Assembly (NCBI GenBank): GCA_902760415.1
Contig: CACWGK010000005.1
Span: 1 to 56,756 of the forward strand
Length of the DNA stretch: 56,756 bases
DNA from: an uncultured Lachnospiraceae bacterium
GTDB lineage: Bacteria > Bacillota > Clostridia > Lachnospirales > Lachnospiraceae
Direction: 5' to 3'
Below the pieces are notes generated by a model, which searched no databases, was not told the DNA's origin, and worked only from the letters and a program-made list of their open reading frames with translations. Both the position numbers and the translations under genes were made by a program. This document shows, in pieces, positions 9,250 through 18,601 of the stretch (position 1 is its first letter; each line of letters opens with the position of its first letter).

Positions 9250-9266
9250 GGAAAGATTAATTCAGT

Positions 9267-10634
9267 ATGAATATAGAGGCATTCGAAAAGTTTAAGGAAA
9301 ATGAAGAATACTACACTAAAATGTGTGATATTCATGGAAAGATAGATCAGGGACTGTATACTAAGTACGACGTTAAGAGAGGACTTAGAGATTCAGATGG
9401 TCGCGGTGTGCTTACAGGACTTACTGAGATATCTGATGTATCAGGATTTAGAGTTGATGAACAGGGGAATCGTACTCCTATTCCTGGAGAGCTTCATTTC
9501 CAGGGATATGATGTTAAGAAGCTGGTAGAGGGCTTCAGAGGAAGTAAGCATGGATTCGAGGAGACTACATTTCTCCTTCTTTTTGGTAAGCTTCCAACAG
9601 AGCAGGAGCTGAAGGACTTTATGGAGATAATCAGTGCCTTCAGACCGCTTCCTGAGAACTTCAACCGAGATGTTATAATGAAGGCTCCTAGCAGAAATAT
9701 TATGAATGTTCTGGAGAGATGTGTACTGACGCTTTATTCGTATGACGATAATCCGGATGATATCAGCGTATCACATGTTCTTGCGCAGTCACTAAGTCTA
9801 ATAGCAAGATTTCCTGTCATCGCTGCTTATGGATATCAAAGCTATCGCCATAAGTTCCTTGACTCGAGTCTTGTAATACATAGACCAAAGCCAGAGCTTT
9901 CAACTGCCGAGAATATACTTCGACTGCTTAGATCGGATCCTTCATTTACGGAGCTTGAAGCTCAGGTGCTTGATATATGTCTCGTACTTCATGCAGAGCA
10001 TGGTGGTGGAAATAACTCCACATTTACGACTCATGTTATAACAACTACTGGAACAGATACATATTCTACCGTGGCAGGTTCACTAGGTTCTCTTAAGGGC
10101 CCTAGACATGGTGGTGCAAACCATAAGGTTCAGCAGATGATTGCAGATCTTAAGGCAAATGTTGCAAATACCGAGAGTGATTCTGAAATTAAGGCATATC
10201 TTTCTAAGGTACTGAAGAGAGAAGCCTTCGATAAGATGGGACTCATTTATGGTATGGGACATGCTATATATACACTCTCTGACCCAAGGGCAGAGGTGCT
10301 TAAGGAATACGCTAGGAAGCTTTCTGAAGCAGAGGGCTATGCTCAGGAGTTTGCTTTATATGAAAGAGTAGAGCGTATTGCAAAGGAACTGATCACTAAT
10401 AACCGAGATGTACATAAGCCAGTGTGCGCAAATGTCGACTTCTACAGTGGTTTTGTATATTCGGTTCTAAAGATTCCTGTAGAGCTTTTTACGCCTATGT
10501 TTGCTATAGCACGTATATCGGGATGGTCAGCGCATCGTATAGAAGAGCTGGTAAATGCTGGCAAGATTATACGTCCTGCATACAAATATGTTGGAACTCA
10601 TCGAGAATATCTTCCTATCGAAGATAGAAAATGA
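9267..10634 (+). CDS. gltA: Citrate synthase
   Basis: A 455-residue citrate/2-methylcitrate synthase that condenses oxaloacetate with acetyl-CoA. Catalytic regions seen: LHAEHGGGNNSTF (first His), the GPRHGGANHKV loop, MGHAIYTLSDPRAE (second His) and NVDFYSGFVY (catalytic Asp). It has an N-terminal extension of about 60 residues relative to the shortest Gram-positive enzymes, as seen in clostridial Si-type relatives. It begins 17 bases after the phosphoesterase and ends in the first copy of a hairpin repeat (stop TGA at 10632-10634). No aconitase or isocitrate dehydrogenase is adjacent. Likely provides 2-oxoglutarate precursors in a fermentative organism. Confidence 0.93.
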   Translation: MNIEAFEKFKENEEYYTKMCDIHGKIDQGLYTKYDVKRGLRDSDGRGVLTGLTEISDVSGFRVDEQGNRTPIPGELHFQGYDVKKLVEGFRGSKHGFEETTFLLLFGKLPTEQELKDFMEIISAFRPLPENFNRDVIMKAPSRNIMNVLERCVLTLYSYDDNPDDISVSHVLAQSLSLIARFPVIAAYGYQSYRHKFLDSSLVIHRPKPELSTAENILRLLRSDPSFTELEAQVLDICLVLHAEHGGGNNSTFTTHVITTTGTDTYSTVAGSLGSLKGPRHGGANHKVQQMIADLKANVANTESDSEIKAYLSKVLKREAFDKMGLIYGMGHAIYTLSDPRAEVLKEYARKLSEAEGYAQEFALYERVERIAKELITNNRDVHKPVCANVDFYSGFVYSVLKIPVELFTPMFAIARISGWSAHRIEELVNAGKIIRPAYKYVGTHREYLPIEDRK

Positions 10635-10710
10635 GTCACTTATTACGTCGAACGTGGAAGGTGACTCAAAAATGAGTCACTTGTTACGTCGGACGTGGAA
10701 GGTGACTCAT
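10631..10710 (+). repeat. Two tandem copies (41-bp period) of a nested hairpin repeat
   Basis: Copy 1 is 10631-10668 and copy 2 is 10672-10710. Each has outer arms TGAGTCAC/GTGACTCA and an inner near-palindrome (ACGTC-G-GACGT in copy 2; ACGTCGAACGT in copy 1). Copy 1 overlaps the citrate synthase stop codon and copy 2 ends 20 bases before the next start. A third copy lies at 21188-21226. The tandem arrangement is unlike a single terminator. Confidence 0.85.
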
Positions 10711-10730
10711 TTGTATGAGGAGGTAGTGAT

Positions 10731-11957
10731 ATGTTTTGTACTAAATGTGGAAAAAGTGTAGCAAATGGTTCTTTGTTCTGCGAATACTGCGGAAGTCCAA
10801 TCAAGCAGGTTAGTCAGCCAGCACAGCAACAGATTCAGTATAATGCGCCGGCACAGCAACAGATTCAGTATAATGCACCTGCAAAGAGTGGAAAGGGACC
10901 GCTTGTTCCGGTTCTTTCGGCTTGTGCTGCGGTTATTCTCATTTCACTTGTGATTCTTTTTGTTGTAATCATGAAGAACAGATCGGGTAGTAAGACTGTT
11001 GATCTTGATATGAGTAAGTATGTCAAGATTGAGTATAATGGTTACAATGGTATAGGAACCGCAAGCGTCTCATTTGATCAAGATTCGTTCTATGATGAAT
11101 ATGCAGATATCATAAAGTATTCGAAGGATAAGCCGCGAGATGCCGACGAATATTATGATGCAGCTGAGTATATCTTATATGGATGCGTAAGTGGAACTCT
11201 TGATAAGACAACAGGTCTTAGCAACGGCGATACTGTTACTTATATTTGGGATGTTGATACAAAAAGCATAGAAGAACATACAAATGTAAATCTAACATAT
11301 GAAGATATTCCATTTGTAGTTAAGGATCTTATCGCAGTTGGTCAGACGGATATTTTCCAGTATGTAACGGTTACATATAGCGGAAAAGACGGAGAGGGCA
11401 CTGCAACTATCACAACTACGAGTGGTACACCAGTTGAAGGTTGGACCTTCGTAGCAGATAAGATGGAAAATCTCAGCAATGGAGATACTATCCTTGTTTC
11501 TGCAAATGATGATGGAACACTTGTAGATACATTTGTAGCGGATACTGGTATGGCCCCAGTATCAATTACTCACGAGTATACTGTAAGCGGTCTTGAAGAA
11601 GATACTGCTAAAGATGATGATGATGAGCCAGACGATGATGATTCAAGCGCACAAAACAATGGTTCATCTAGTGCTTCACCATCAGGCGGTTATGATGGAA
11701 TGGTAATACCTGATAGTGATACACGTACACTTACTGAAGCTGATGTTCGTCGCATGAGTCAGGATCAGATTCAGACAGCGATAAATGAAATCTATGCAAG
11801 ACATGGTTATAAGTTTAAAGATCAGGGAATCTTCAACTACTTCAGTCAGTTTGATTGGTATCATCCTATAACAACAGATCAGGAAGATGCAAAGAGACAG
11901 TTTAATTCAACTGAGAATTATAATGTAGAACTTCTTCAGAAATATCGTGATCAGTAG
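10731..11957 (+). CDS. Zinc-ribbon membrane protein with C-terminal YARHG domain
   Basis: A 408-residue protein. The N-terminus is a zinc ribbon (MFCTKCGKS ... LFCEYCGSP, four Cys in two CxxC pairs), followed by a Gln-rich linker containing an exact 10-residue duplication (AQQQIQYNAP twice, from a 30-bp DNA duplication at 10821-10880). One membrane span lies at about residues 58-82. The extracytoplasmic part has a tandem-repeated domain (~100-285, with KYVKIEYNGYNGIGTASV and later QYVTVTYSGKDGEGTATI), an acidic Asp/Ser linker, and a C-terminal YARHG domain (NEIYARHGYKF, ~350-400). Zinc-ribbon/YARHG proteins are common in Lachnospiraceae; YARHG is thought to act at the cell surface. Function unknown. 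The gene precedes a cell-wall amidase by 14-23 bases. Confidence 0.8.
   Translation: MFCTKCGKSVANGSLFCEYCGSPIKQVSQPAQQQIQYNAPAQQQIQYNAPAKSGKGPLVPVLSACAAVILISLVILFVVIMKNRSGSKTVDLDMSKYVKIEYNGYNGIGTASVSFDQDSFYDEYADIIKYSKDKPRDADEYYDAAEYILYGCVSGTLDKTTGLSNGDTVTYIWDVDTKSIEEHTNVNLTYEDIPFVVKDLIAVGQTDIFQYVTVTYSGKDGEGTATITTTSGTPVEGWTFVADKMENLSNGDTILVSANDDGTLVDTFVADTGMAPVSITHEYTVSGLEEDTAKDDDDEPDDDDSSAQNNGSSSASPSGGYDGMVIPDSDTRTLTEADVRRMSQDQIQTAINEIYARHGYKFKDQGIFNYFSQFDWYHPITTDQEDAKRQFNSTENYNVELLQKYRDQ
10821..10880 (+). repeat. 30-bp tandem duplication inside the zinc-ribbon gene
   Basis: Two adjacent 30-bp units beginning GCACAGCAACAG differ at only two positions near their ends and encode the AQQQIQYNAP repeat. 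In-frame expansion or contraction of the linker is the likely source. Confidence 0.9.
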
Positions 11958-11980
11958 AACTTCTTAATATAGTGAATCAT

Positions 11981-12913
11981 ATGAAATGTAATATTAAAAA
12001 GATAATTACATATATGTTTGTCACTGTGTTGATCTTCATCTTGGCGGGATGTGGTAGTTCCTTGTCAGATGACGATTCAACAGCTTCACGTCGCGATGAC
12101 TGGGGGACGGAAGCTGCTGATGAAACTACAGAAGTGACTACAGAAGTAACAACTGAGAAAAAGACTGAAGAGAAAAAAACAGAAGAAAAAACAACAGAGT
12201 CAAAAAATGAGAGTAAAGCGAGCTCGTCCGATGCTGATAAGTCGGATGATCAGGCGGATAGTGGTAGCACATCTAGTTCGTCGGGAGGAAAGCTGATCGT
12301 ACTGGATCCAGGACATTCCAATGTGGTAACTGGTAATACAGAGCCCCTTGGTCCTGGTTCAGGAGAAATGAAAGCAGCGGACTCCGCAGGTACACACGGA
12401 ACTACCAGTGGACTTACAGAGATTCAGCTGAACTTTCAGATTGCGACGAAGCTAAAAGCCGAGCTTGAAGCTCGCGGCTATACAGTTCTCATGACTCGTT
12501 ATGATAATGATACAGCTATATCCTGTAGTGAGAGAGCTAAGATAGCAAATGATGCTGGAGCAGATGCATTTATCAGAATCCATGCTGATGGGTCTGAGAG
12601 TTCTTCCAGCAGTGGGGCAATGGCTATATGCATAACTCCATCTAATCCGTACACGGCCGAAACTTATAATTCGAGCCGCGCTTTGTCGGATGCAGTGCTA
12701 AATGCATATGTTGCGTCTACAGGCTTTTCTAGCAGAGGCGTGTGGGAGACTGATACTATGACAGGTAATAACTGGAGTACAGTTCCATGCACTCTTTTAG
12801 AAATGGGATTTATGACGAATCCTAACGAAGACTCGCTTATGGCTGATACCGCCTTCCAACAGAAGATGGTTACAGGTATAGCAAATGGTATAGATGATTA
12901 TTTTGAGAATTAA
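11981..12913 (+). CDS. N-acetylmuramoyl-L-alanine amidase lipoprotein (Amidase_3)
   Basis: A lipoprotein signal with lipobox LAGC near residue 24 is followed by a long Thr/Glu/Lys/Ser-rich linker (~30-100) and an Amidase_3 catalytic domain (~105-310). Zinc-site and catalytic elements: LDPGH (His), SGLTEIQLNF (Glu), FIRIHADG (His) and LLEMGFMTNPNED (catalytic Glu). It should cleave the bond between MurNAc and the peptide stem on the outer face of the membrane. I choose ATG 11981; an in-frame GTG at 11972 would add three residues, and neither has a strong ribosome binding site. Weak initiation and close spacing suggest coupling to the preceding zinc-ribbon gene. Confidence 0.88.
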   Translation: MKCNIKKIITYMFVTVLIFILAGCGSSLSDDDSTASRRDDWGTEAADETTEVTTEVTTEKKTEEKKTEEKTTESKNESKASSSDADKSDDQADSGSTSSSSGGKLIVLDPGHSNVVTGNTEPLGPGSGEMKAADSAGTHGTTSGLTEIQLNFQIATKLKAELEARGYTVLMTRYDNDTAISCSERAKIANDAGADAFIRIHADGSESSSSSGAMAICITPSNPYTAETYNSSRALSDAVLNAYVASTGFSSRGVWETDTMTGNNWSTVPCTLLEMGFMTNPNEDSLMADTAFQQKMVTGIANGIDDYFEN

Positions 12914-12933
12914 AATATTAAGGAACGCAAGAT

Positions 12934-13851
12934 ATGATATTAGCAGACAGATGGAAAGATTATGAAGTGCTAGACTGCACAGATGGAGAAAAGTTAGAGA
13001 GATGGGGGAAATATATTCTCCTAAGACCAGATCCTCAGGTTATTTGGAGTACAAAACATATATCTAAGGAATGGAAATCTCTAAATGGTCATTACCATAG
13101 AAGCAGTAAAGGCGGAGGAGAGTGGGAGTTCTTTGATCTTCCAGAAGAGTGGCAGGTTGAGTACCATCTTCCAAGCGAAGGTGTAAATGGAACGGATAAG
13201 ATGACATTTAATCTAAAGCCATTTTCCTTTAAGCATACCGGAATCTTTCCGGAGCAGGCGGCTAATTGGGACTATATATTTGAGACGATTAAATCTGAGA
13301 TACAGACAAGAGAGTCGAAGGGAGTAAACTCCGAAATAAAGGCGCTGAACCTCTTTGCTTATACTGGCGGTGCAACACTAGCAGCTGCTATGGCTGGGGC
13401 TAAGGTAACGCATGTAGATGCTTCCAAGGGTATGACTGGATGGGCAAAGGAAAATGCAAAGTCTTCTGGTCTCGAAGAGGCTCCTATCAGATGGCTCATA
13501 GATGACTGTATCAAGTTCGTAGAGCGAGAGATAAGACGAGGCAATAAGTATCATGTTATCATCATGGATCCACCATCGTATGGAAGAGGACCTAAGGGTG
13601 AAATGTGGAAAATGGAAGATAACATTTTCGAACTTATCCAGTTGACCAGTCAGATACTTGCGGATGACGCAATCATTTATCTGATAAATATGTATACTAC
13701 AGGACTATCACCTGCAGTACTTAATTATATGATAGGGGAAACAGTAATTAAGTCTCATGGTGGAGTAGTAACATCAGAAGATATCGGTCTTCCGGTTCGT
13801 GATACAGGACTTATTCTTCCTTGCGGATCTACTGCTAGATGGACTCCATAA
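12934..13851 (+). CDS. Class I SAM-dependent methyltransferase (RlmI/RlmK-like)
   Basis: A 305-residue methyltransferase. The SAM-binding motif I is LNLFAYTGGATLAAAMAGA (~140-160), the acidic ribose-binding strand is VTHVDASKGM, and motif IV is IIMDPPSYGRGPKGE (~210-225). This DPPSYGR form is typical of the COG1092-type rRNA methyltransferases, but the N-terminal PUA domain of RlmI is absent and the first ~100 residues are a compact beta-rich domain. The target is probably rRNA; base and position cannot be assigned. It ends 120 bases before the promoter of the signalling operon. Confidence 0.82.
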   Translation: MILADRWKDYEVLDCTDGEKLERWGKYILLRPDPQVIWSTKHISKEWKSLNGHYHRSSKGGGEWEFFDLPEEWQVEYHLPSEGVNGTDKMTFNLKPFSFKHTGIFPEQAANWDYIFETIKSEIQTRESKGVNSEIKALNLFAYTGGATLAAAMAGAKVTHVDASKGMTGWAKENAKSSGLEEAPIRWLIDDCIKFVEREIRRGNKYHVIIMDPPSYGRGPKGEMWKMEDNIFELIQLTSQILADDAIIYLINMYTTGLSPAVLNYMIGETVIKSHGGVVTSEDIGLPVRDTGLILPCGSTARWTP

Positions 13852-13931
13852 GCGAGGATTCATATATCAAAAGTCTTTCTTATGACACAAGTGTAAAGGT
13901 TAAAGAGATTATAATTTTATAATTTTAAAAT

Positions 13932-13950
13932 ATCTAGATAAAATCTAGAT
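13932..13950 (+). promoter_or_regulatory. Paired 8-bp palindromes, candidate operator
   Basis: The self-complementary octamer ATCTAGAT occurs twice with an 11-base period (one helical turn), 18 bases before the -35 box at 13968. This is the geometry of two adjacent half-sites or dimers for an activator or repressor of the downstream operon. No regulator can be named. Confidence 0.5.
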
Positions 13951-13967
13951 GAAGTTAAAAATATTTA

Positions 13968-13996
13968 TTGACATAACTGTAACAATAGTGTAATGT
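13968..13996 (+). promoter_or_regulatory. Sigma-A-type promoter of the FecR-cyclase operon
   Basis: TTGACA (13968-13973), a 17-base spacer, then TAATGT (13991-13996). The FecR-domain gene starts 50 bases downstream. The -35 is consensus and the -10 matches four of six positions. Confidence 0.75.
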
Positions 13997-14045
13997 AGGA
14001 AGGTGACTTTGTTACCGAAATAATTTGGGCAAAGGATGATGTGGT

Positions 14046-14951
14046 ATGAATAAGAAGAAGGTTGTAATAGCAATATCTGGAATCATTCTAGTTGCTATTG
14101 TTGTAGCATTAGTTCTATTCCTTACGGTCTTTAAGAAAGATGCATACCGTATCTTGAAAGTGTTTGAATATTCCGGTAAAGGAAATATCACAAGAAAAGA
14201 TATAGGCGATATAGAGCCTTATAGCAATATGGTACTTGAGTCAGGAGATACTGTATCACTCGATGAGGGTGCGATGGTACTTCTTGCTGATGAAGATAAG
14301 TACATTCACTTAGAAGAAGGCACCGAGCTTGTTTTAAATGCAACTGGAAAAAGTGATTCCAGCAAGACAACTATAGAACTAAAAAGCGGTGCTATCACAA
14401 ATGACATTCAGAATAAACTTTCTGAAGATTCTTATTACGAGGTTAATACCCCGAATTCAACAATGTCCGTTCGTGGCACAATTTTCCGTGTTGAAGTTTA
14501 TGAAGAAAATGGAATAAAGTACACCAGAGTTTCTGTATTTGAAGGTAAGGTTGCTTCACGTCTCATTTATAAGAATGGAGATGTGGCTGATAAGGAAGTA
14601 ACTATCGAAAAAGGCAAGGAAGTTCTTATCTATGAGGATGATACTACAGTAGATTACGTGTCTCCTCCTAAGGATATAGATTATTCAGACCTTCCTGATT
14701 CTGTAAAGGAACTTCTTGAAAAAGCCATAGAGGATGGCCGTGATCTTGATATCACTAAGGAAGAGCTTGAGAAGTACTTAAGCAGCGTAGTAACAGTAAC
14801 ATTTACTTACAATGGAAAAGTATTTGGTACTCAGACTGTTACAAGAGGAGATAAGGCTACAGAACCAACACTTGCTCCAGCTGCTACGGGAAGCTGGAAT
14901 TGGGATTTCTCTAAACCTGTTAATTCAGATACAACGATAGAGTGGAAGTAA
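14046..14951 (+). CDS. Membrane-anchored FecR-domain protein with InlB-type B repeat
   Basis: A 301-residue protein: one N-terminal membrane span (residues ~5-28) followed by an extracytoplasmic FecR domain (~60-190), recognised from the IEPYSNMVLESGDTVSLDEGA start, the LVLNATG strand, and the diagnostic VNTPNSTMSVRGTIFRVEV and VSVFEGKV segments. A short helical linker (~215-245) leads to a C-terminal Listeria/InlB-type B repeat (VTFTYNGKVFGTQTV, ending DTTIEWK). There is no sigma factor, TonB receptor or anti-sigma domain, so this is not a classic FecIR system. It is first in an apparent operon with a secreted repeat protein (13-base gap) and a CHASE2 cyclase, suggesting an outside-facing sensing or scaffold role. 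That role is inference. Confidence 0.82.
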   Translation: MNKKKVVIAISGIILVAIVVALVLFLTVFKKDAYRILKVFEYSGKGNITRKDIGDIEPYSNMVLESGDTVSLDEGAMVLLADEDKYIHLEEGTELVLNATGKSDSSKTTIELKSGAITNDIQNKLSEDSYYEVNTPNSTMSVRGTIFRVEVYEENGIKYTRVSVFEGKVASRLIYKNGDVADKEVTIEKGKEVLIYEDDTTVDYVSPPKDIDYSDLPDSVKELLEKAIEDGRDLDITKEELEKYLSSVVTVTFTYNGKVFGTQTVTRGDKATEPTLAPAATGSWNWDFSKPVNSDTTIEWK

Positions 14952-14964
14952 GGAGGACGTGAAT

Positions 14965-17900
14965 ATGAAGATTAGTAATACAAAAAAATCCCATAGAATT
15001 ATAAGCGTTCTGCTTGCTTTTGCTATGGTGATAGGTGGAATAGTAAGCGAGAAGAGTTCGTTTGTAGTATTTGCCGCTGAACCATCTGGCTATGCATTAA
15101 TTAATGATGTGGAAGGTGATTACTCGATAAGTGCTCTAAATCAAGGGGAGACCTGTACTGTCATACTTAGCGGTGGCACGCTTTCTTATGTAAGATTCGT
15201 AGAGCCTGATGCGGATAATCCAGAAGGCGGTTCTGAAACAGTTACAATAAATGATGCATCTGGTAAAAATATTTATTTGGGTCCAGGTGCGACTCTTATC
15301 CAGGACGGAAATAGTAATAATAGTATTACGATTAATGATAATACGGCTAAGCTTTATGTAGAAAGCACTGTTTCTACTAATAATCTGACTATAACTAATA
15401 ATGTCGGTTATTGTGAGATAAATGGAACATGCCAGGGAGATATAATTAATCTCTTTGGTAATCTAGTTATAAATGGATCTCATTCTGGAGAAATTGATAA
15501 TGGTAATAGCTTTGATCTTGAGGATAATAACGCAAGGCTAATAATTAATGGAACTAATTCTGGAACAATTAATAATTATTCTGATATGACGATCGGGACT
15601 TCTGCAAGTGTTACTGTTCCAACAAGTGACATATTTACGAATTATAAAAATCTATCTGTGACTACTTTTAATGGGGTTAGTTATGGAAATAGATTTGTTA
15701 ATCTTGGAAAAATAACTGGTGCAAATATCATACTTGACTCAAATATGGGATATGATGCTTCTGTAGCAGTATATCAAGTGACTTCATCTTTGGATATTAA
15801 GATAAATGATATAGCTGGAATAGGTTCTGTTATTGCTTCTCCTGATGCGATTATTCAGCTCTCTGATATAGTATCAGGATATAGTAAATATGTATCTTTT
15901 AAACTTACTACAGGAAGTGTAACCGATAAAGAAGTTACAATATCAGACGACTTTGAACCCAAGACAGCAAGGTATCTTGCAAAAGATATTCCACATATTA
16001 GTTGGGTTGAGGGGTTACCAAATCCACTTTTTTACGGAGTAGATTATGATGTCAAACCATTTATATCTTGTGATTCTGATGGTCCCATTACAATAACATA
16101 TAGTGATATGTATGGTGATTATCAATCTCCGCCAACAAGCGTTAAACCAACTGAAGTTGGTGAACATAGAGTAGTAGTAAGTGTCCCGGAAACAGATACA
16201 TTTAGAGATGAACAAGACTACGGACTTCATGATTATAACATCATATATCTTACTAGAAGTTATGATTCATCTATGGGAGCAATCCTTGATGCAGATCTGA
16301 TAAGTGATGGTGGATATTATTATACTAATTCACCTGTTAAAGTTGTCGGAAATGAAGGCTTCCAGGTTTCAGTTCATTCTTATGTTACAAATGAAGATTC
16401 TGACTTCGCAGATAGTGTAGTGGTTGATGAGGATGGATATTATAATGGTACATATGCTGCAGTTCGTCGTAAGAGCGATGGCGCCACATCTGATTACTAT
16501 TTTGTGGATTCTGCGGCGATATATATCGATCAGAAAGCTCCAGAAGTAAATCAGTCTTCAGTTGTTGATCAGGATGGTAATACTCCAGATGTAAGGGTTG
16601 AGGATGGAGCTAAGATCCATGCTTCTCGTCTTGAGTTTGATATAAATGATGTCTGGGATAATGATAATCCTATATATTATGCAGCTCTAGATTCTGTTAA
16701 CGTAAATGGTGAAAATGTTGATGTTGACTGGAATACTAATTCAGCACATGTAGTTCTTTCAACTCTAAAAGAGAGAAAAACATACAATATAGTTGCAAAA
16801 GATAAGGTGGGTAATACATCCGAGTTTTCTGTGGCTATAGATAATCTAGATATACCTGAAACATCTATTAGCATGCCTGCATCTTACTATGGTGCAGAGG
16901 TACCTACACCGACTGTAACTACAACATCCGATCAGGATTCTTCTAATTATGAGTTCTTGTATAAGAAGAAGGGAGCTAGTGATGACACATATTCATCAGT
17001 TAAGCCTTCAGCTATTGGAGACTATACAGTAAGGGTAAATATACCTTATTCATATAATTATACTGAATCTATGGCAGAAAGTGATTTCAGTATATCTTAT
17101 CTTCCGGCTCCGGCAGTTCCATTTACGGTTCTTGGAGTAGAGGGTGAAAATGAATACTATAAGAGTGATATTACATTAGCTGCACCAGAAGGTTACTTAA
17201 TATCAAGTTCGACAAGTGATGATTCCTTTGGTTCTTCTATTCAGTACAGCAGTAACCTTAAGTCTGTATATTTAAAGAGAATTGCAGATGGTGCAAGAAC
17301 AAATGCTATAGAAGTTAATTCATTTGGAATAGATAAGGATGCTCCAGTCTTTTCTGAAACTGCCATAGACGCAGCAGGAGAGAGCCATGCATTAGTAGAT
17401 GGAATTGGAGTTGATACTACTAGTCTTAGTTTCAATGTCACAGATGCAAATCTTTCTTCAGTCACTGTAAATGGTGAGTCAGCTCTCATAGCTGGAGGAA
17501 AGTCTGATATAGTTCTTTCAATCGATGCAGGAACAGAGAAAGCATTTAAGGTTATCGCTGAAGATATCGCTGGAAATGTATCAGAGATAAATGTAACTCT
17601 TCGAAATCTACCTACAGAGGAAGAAACTCCTGCTCCAGGTCCTAAGCCTGAACCAACTCTTACTGTATCATTAGATGATCAGTATTATGGCGTGGATTAT
17701 GATCCATCAGCTTCCACTGATTCAAATGGAGCTGAGGGAATAAGTTTCTCATTTAGAAAAGATATTGAAGGAAGTGAATATGAGTCAGTTAAACCTGTTG
17801 AGCCAGGTAACTATGTAGTAAAGGCCACACTTCCAGAAACAGATCATTTCCAGGGGAAAGAAGCAGAGACTAAGTTTTCTATATCATATCTTCCTGCTCC

Positions 17901-18564
17901 ATCAGATGCATATACCGTGTCTGGTACAATAGGCAAGAAGGATTACTATGTAACAGATGCAAAGATTGTCGCTAAGGATGGTTATTCCATATCTAATAGA
18001 CTAAATGGTACATATGCTTCAAGTGTAACCTATACAGATGGAATGACAGCTGTATATCTGAAACGTAATAGCGATAATGCAAAGACTTCAGCTATCACAA
18101 TTAAGGAAGAGATTAAGGTAGATAAGATAAAGCCTGCGCTAAGTACTTTCGGTAAAGATCAGGATGGCAAGACTGTAGATTTATCTTCGGCCTTCTATGC
18201 GGATACAGTAACATTTAGCATCTATGATGAGCATCTAGAGACTGTTTATCTAGATGATGAAGAAGTTGCTATAAAGGATAATACTGCAACTATAACAATA
18301 GATGCTGAGGGCGGTAAGAAGGGCTGTACAGTAAAGGCTTACGATGAGTCCGGAAATGAATACGTACTGAAGATTAATCTTATGGCAACATGGATGTTCA
18401 CTAATATAGTTCCAGTTGGAAATGTGCGGCTTGAAGCGGGAACTGCTTATAAGTTTGGTTCAGGACATTATAAGTTCAATAATGATGCTACACTTTATAA
18501 TGGTAGTAGTGGAAGCTTCTATGTTAAGAAGTCTGGTAAGTATAACGTTGTCGGTGTTGACTAA
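14965..18564 (+). CDS. Secreted multi-repeat surface protein (Ig-like/MBG-type modules)
   Basis: A ~1199-residue exported protein with a signal peptide (basic start, hydrophobic core, cleavage near VFAAE). The first ~330 residues are Asn/Thr/Gly-rich and look like a beta-helix (repeated INGT, INN, LTITNN strands). Three related modules then follow, each opening with a YYGVDYD-like strand and containing SVKPxxxGxYxV and SISYLPAP, then a domain with DKxAP and VxVNGE strands typical of bacterial Ig-like folds. The C-terminus (MATWMFTNIVPVGN, then LEAGTAYKFGSG) carries no LPxTG-like signal or membrane span. I choose ATG 14965, eight bases after AGGAGG; the GTG at 14959 is too close to it. It sits between the FecR protein and the CHASE2 cyclase and may be the ligand or matrix they monitor (inference). 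Confidence 0.78.
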   Translation: MKISNTKKSHRIISVLLAFAMVIGGIVSEKSSFVVFAAEPSGYALINDVEGDYSISALNQGETCTVILSGGTLSYVRFVEPDADNPEGGSETVTINDASGKNIYLGPGATLIQDGNSNNSITINDNTAKLYVESTVSTNNLTITNNVGYCEINGTCQGDIINLFGNLVINGSHSGEIDNGNSFDLEDNNARLIINGTNSGTINNYSDMTIGTSASVTVPTSDIFTNYKNLSVTTFNGVSYGNRFVNLGKITGANIILDSNMGYDASVAVYQVTSSLDIKINDIAGIGSVIASPDAIIQLSDIVSGYSKYVSFKLTTGSVTDKEVTISDDFEPKTARYLAKDIPHISWVEGLPNPLFYGVDYDVKPFISCDSDGPITITYSDMYGDYQSPPTSVKPTEVGEHRVVVSVPETDTFRDEQDYGLHDYNIIYLTRSYDSSMGAILDADLISDGGYYYTNSPVKVVGNEGFQVSVHSYVTNEDSDFADSVVVDEDGYYNGTYAAVRRKSDGATSDYYFVDSAAIYIDQKAPEVNQSSVVDQDGNTPDVRVEDGAKIHASRLEFDINDVWDNDNPIYYAALDSVNVNGENVDVDWNTNSAHVVLSTLKERKTYNIVAKDKVGNTSEFSVAIDNLDIPETSISMPASYYGAEVPTPTVTTTSDQDSSNYEFLYKKKGASDDTYSSVKPSAIGDYTVRVNIPYSYNYTESMAESDFSISYLPAPAVPFTVLGVEGENEYYKSDITLAAPEGYLISSSTSDDSFGSSIQYSSNLKSVYLKRIADGARTNAIEVNSFGIDKDAPVFSETAIDAAGESHALVDGIGVDTTSLSFNVTDANLSSVTVNGESALIAGGKSDIVLSIDAGTEKAFKVIAEDIAGNVSEINVTLRNLPTEEETPAPGPKPEPTLTVSLDDQYYGVDYDPSASTDSNGAEGISFSFRKDIEGSEYESVKPVEPGNYVVKATLPETDHFQGKEAETKFSISYLPAPSDAYTVSGTIGKKDYYVTDAKIVAKDGYSISNRLNGTYASSVTYTDGMTAVYLKRNSDNAKTSAITIKEEIKVDKIKPALSTFGKDQDGKTVDLSSAFYADTVTFSIYDEHLETVYLDDEEVAIKDNTATITIDAEGGKKGCTVKAYDESGNEYVLKINLMATWMFTNIVPVGNVRLEAGTAYKFGSGHYKFNNDATLYNGSSGSFYVKKSGKYNVVGVD

Positions 18565-18601
18565 TTACTTAAGAAACTAGTGATAGCTTGTGGGGAGTTG
18601 T

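Noticed and set aside
10555-10761. Short frame spanning the tandem hairpin repeats
   Set aside because: Translates part of citrate synthase out of frame and the repeats; no ribosome binding site.
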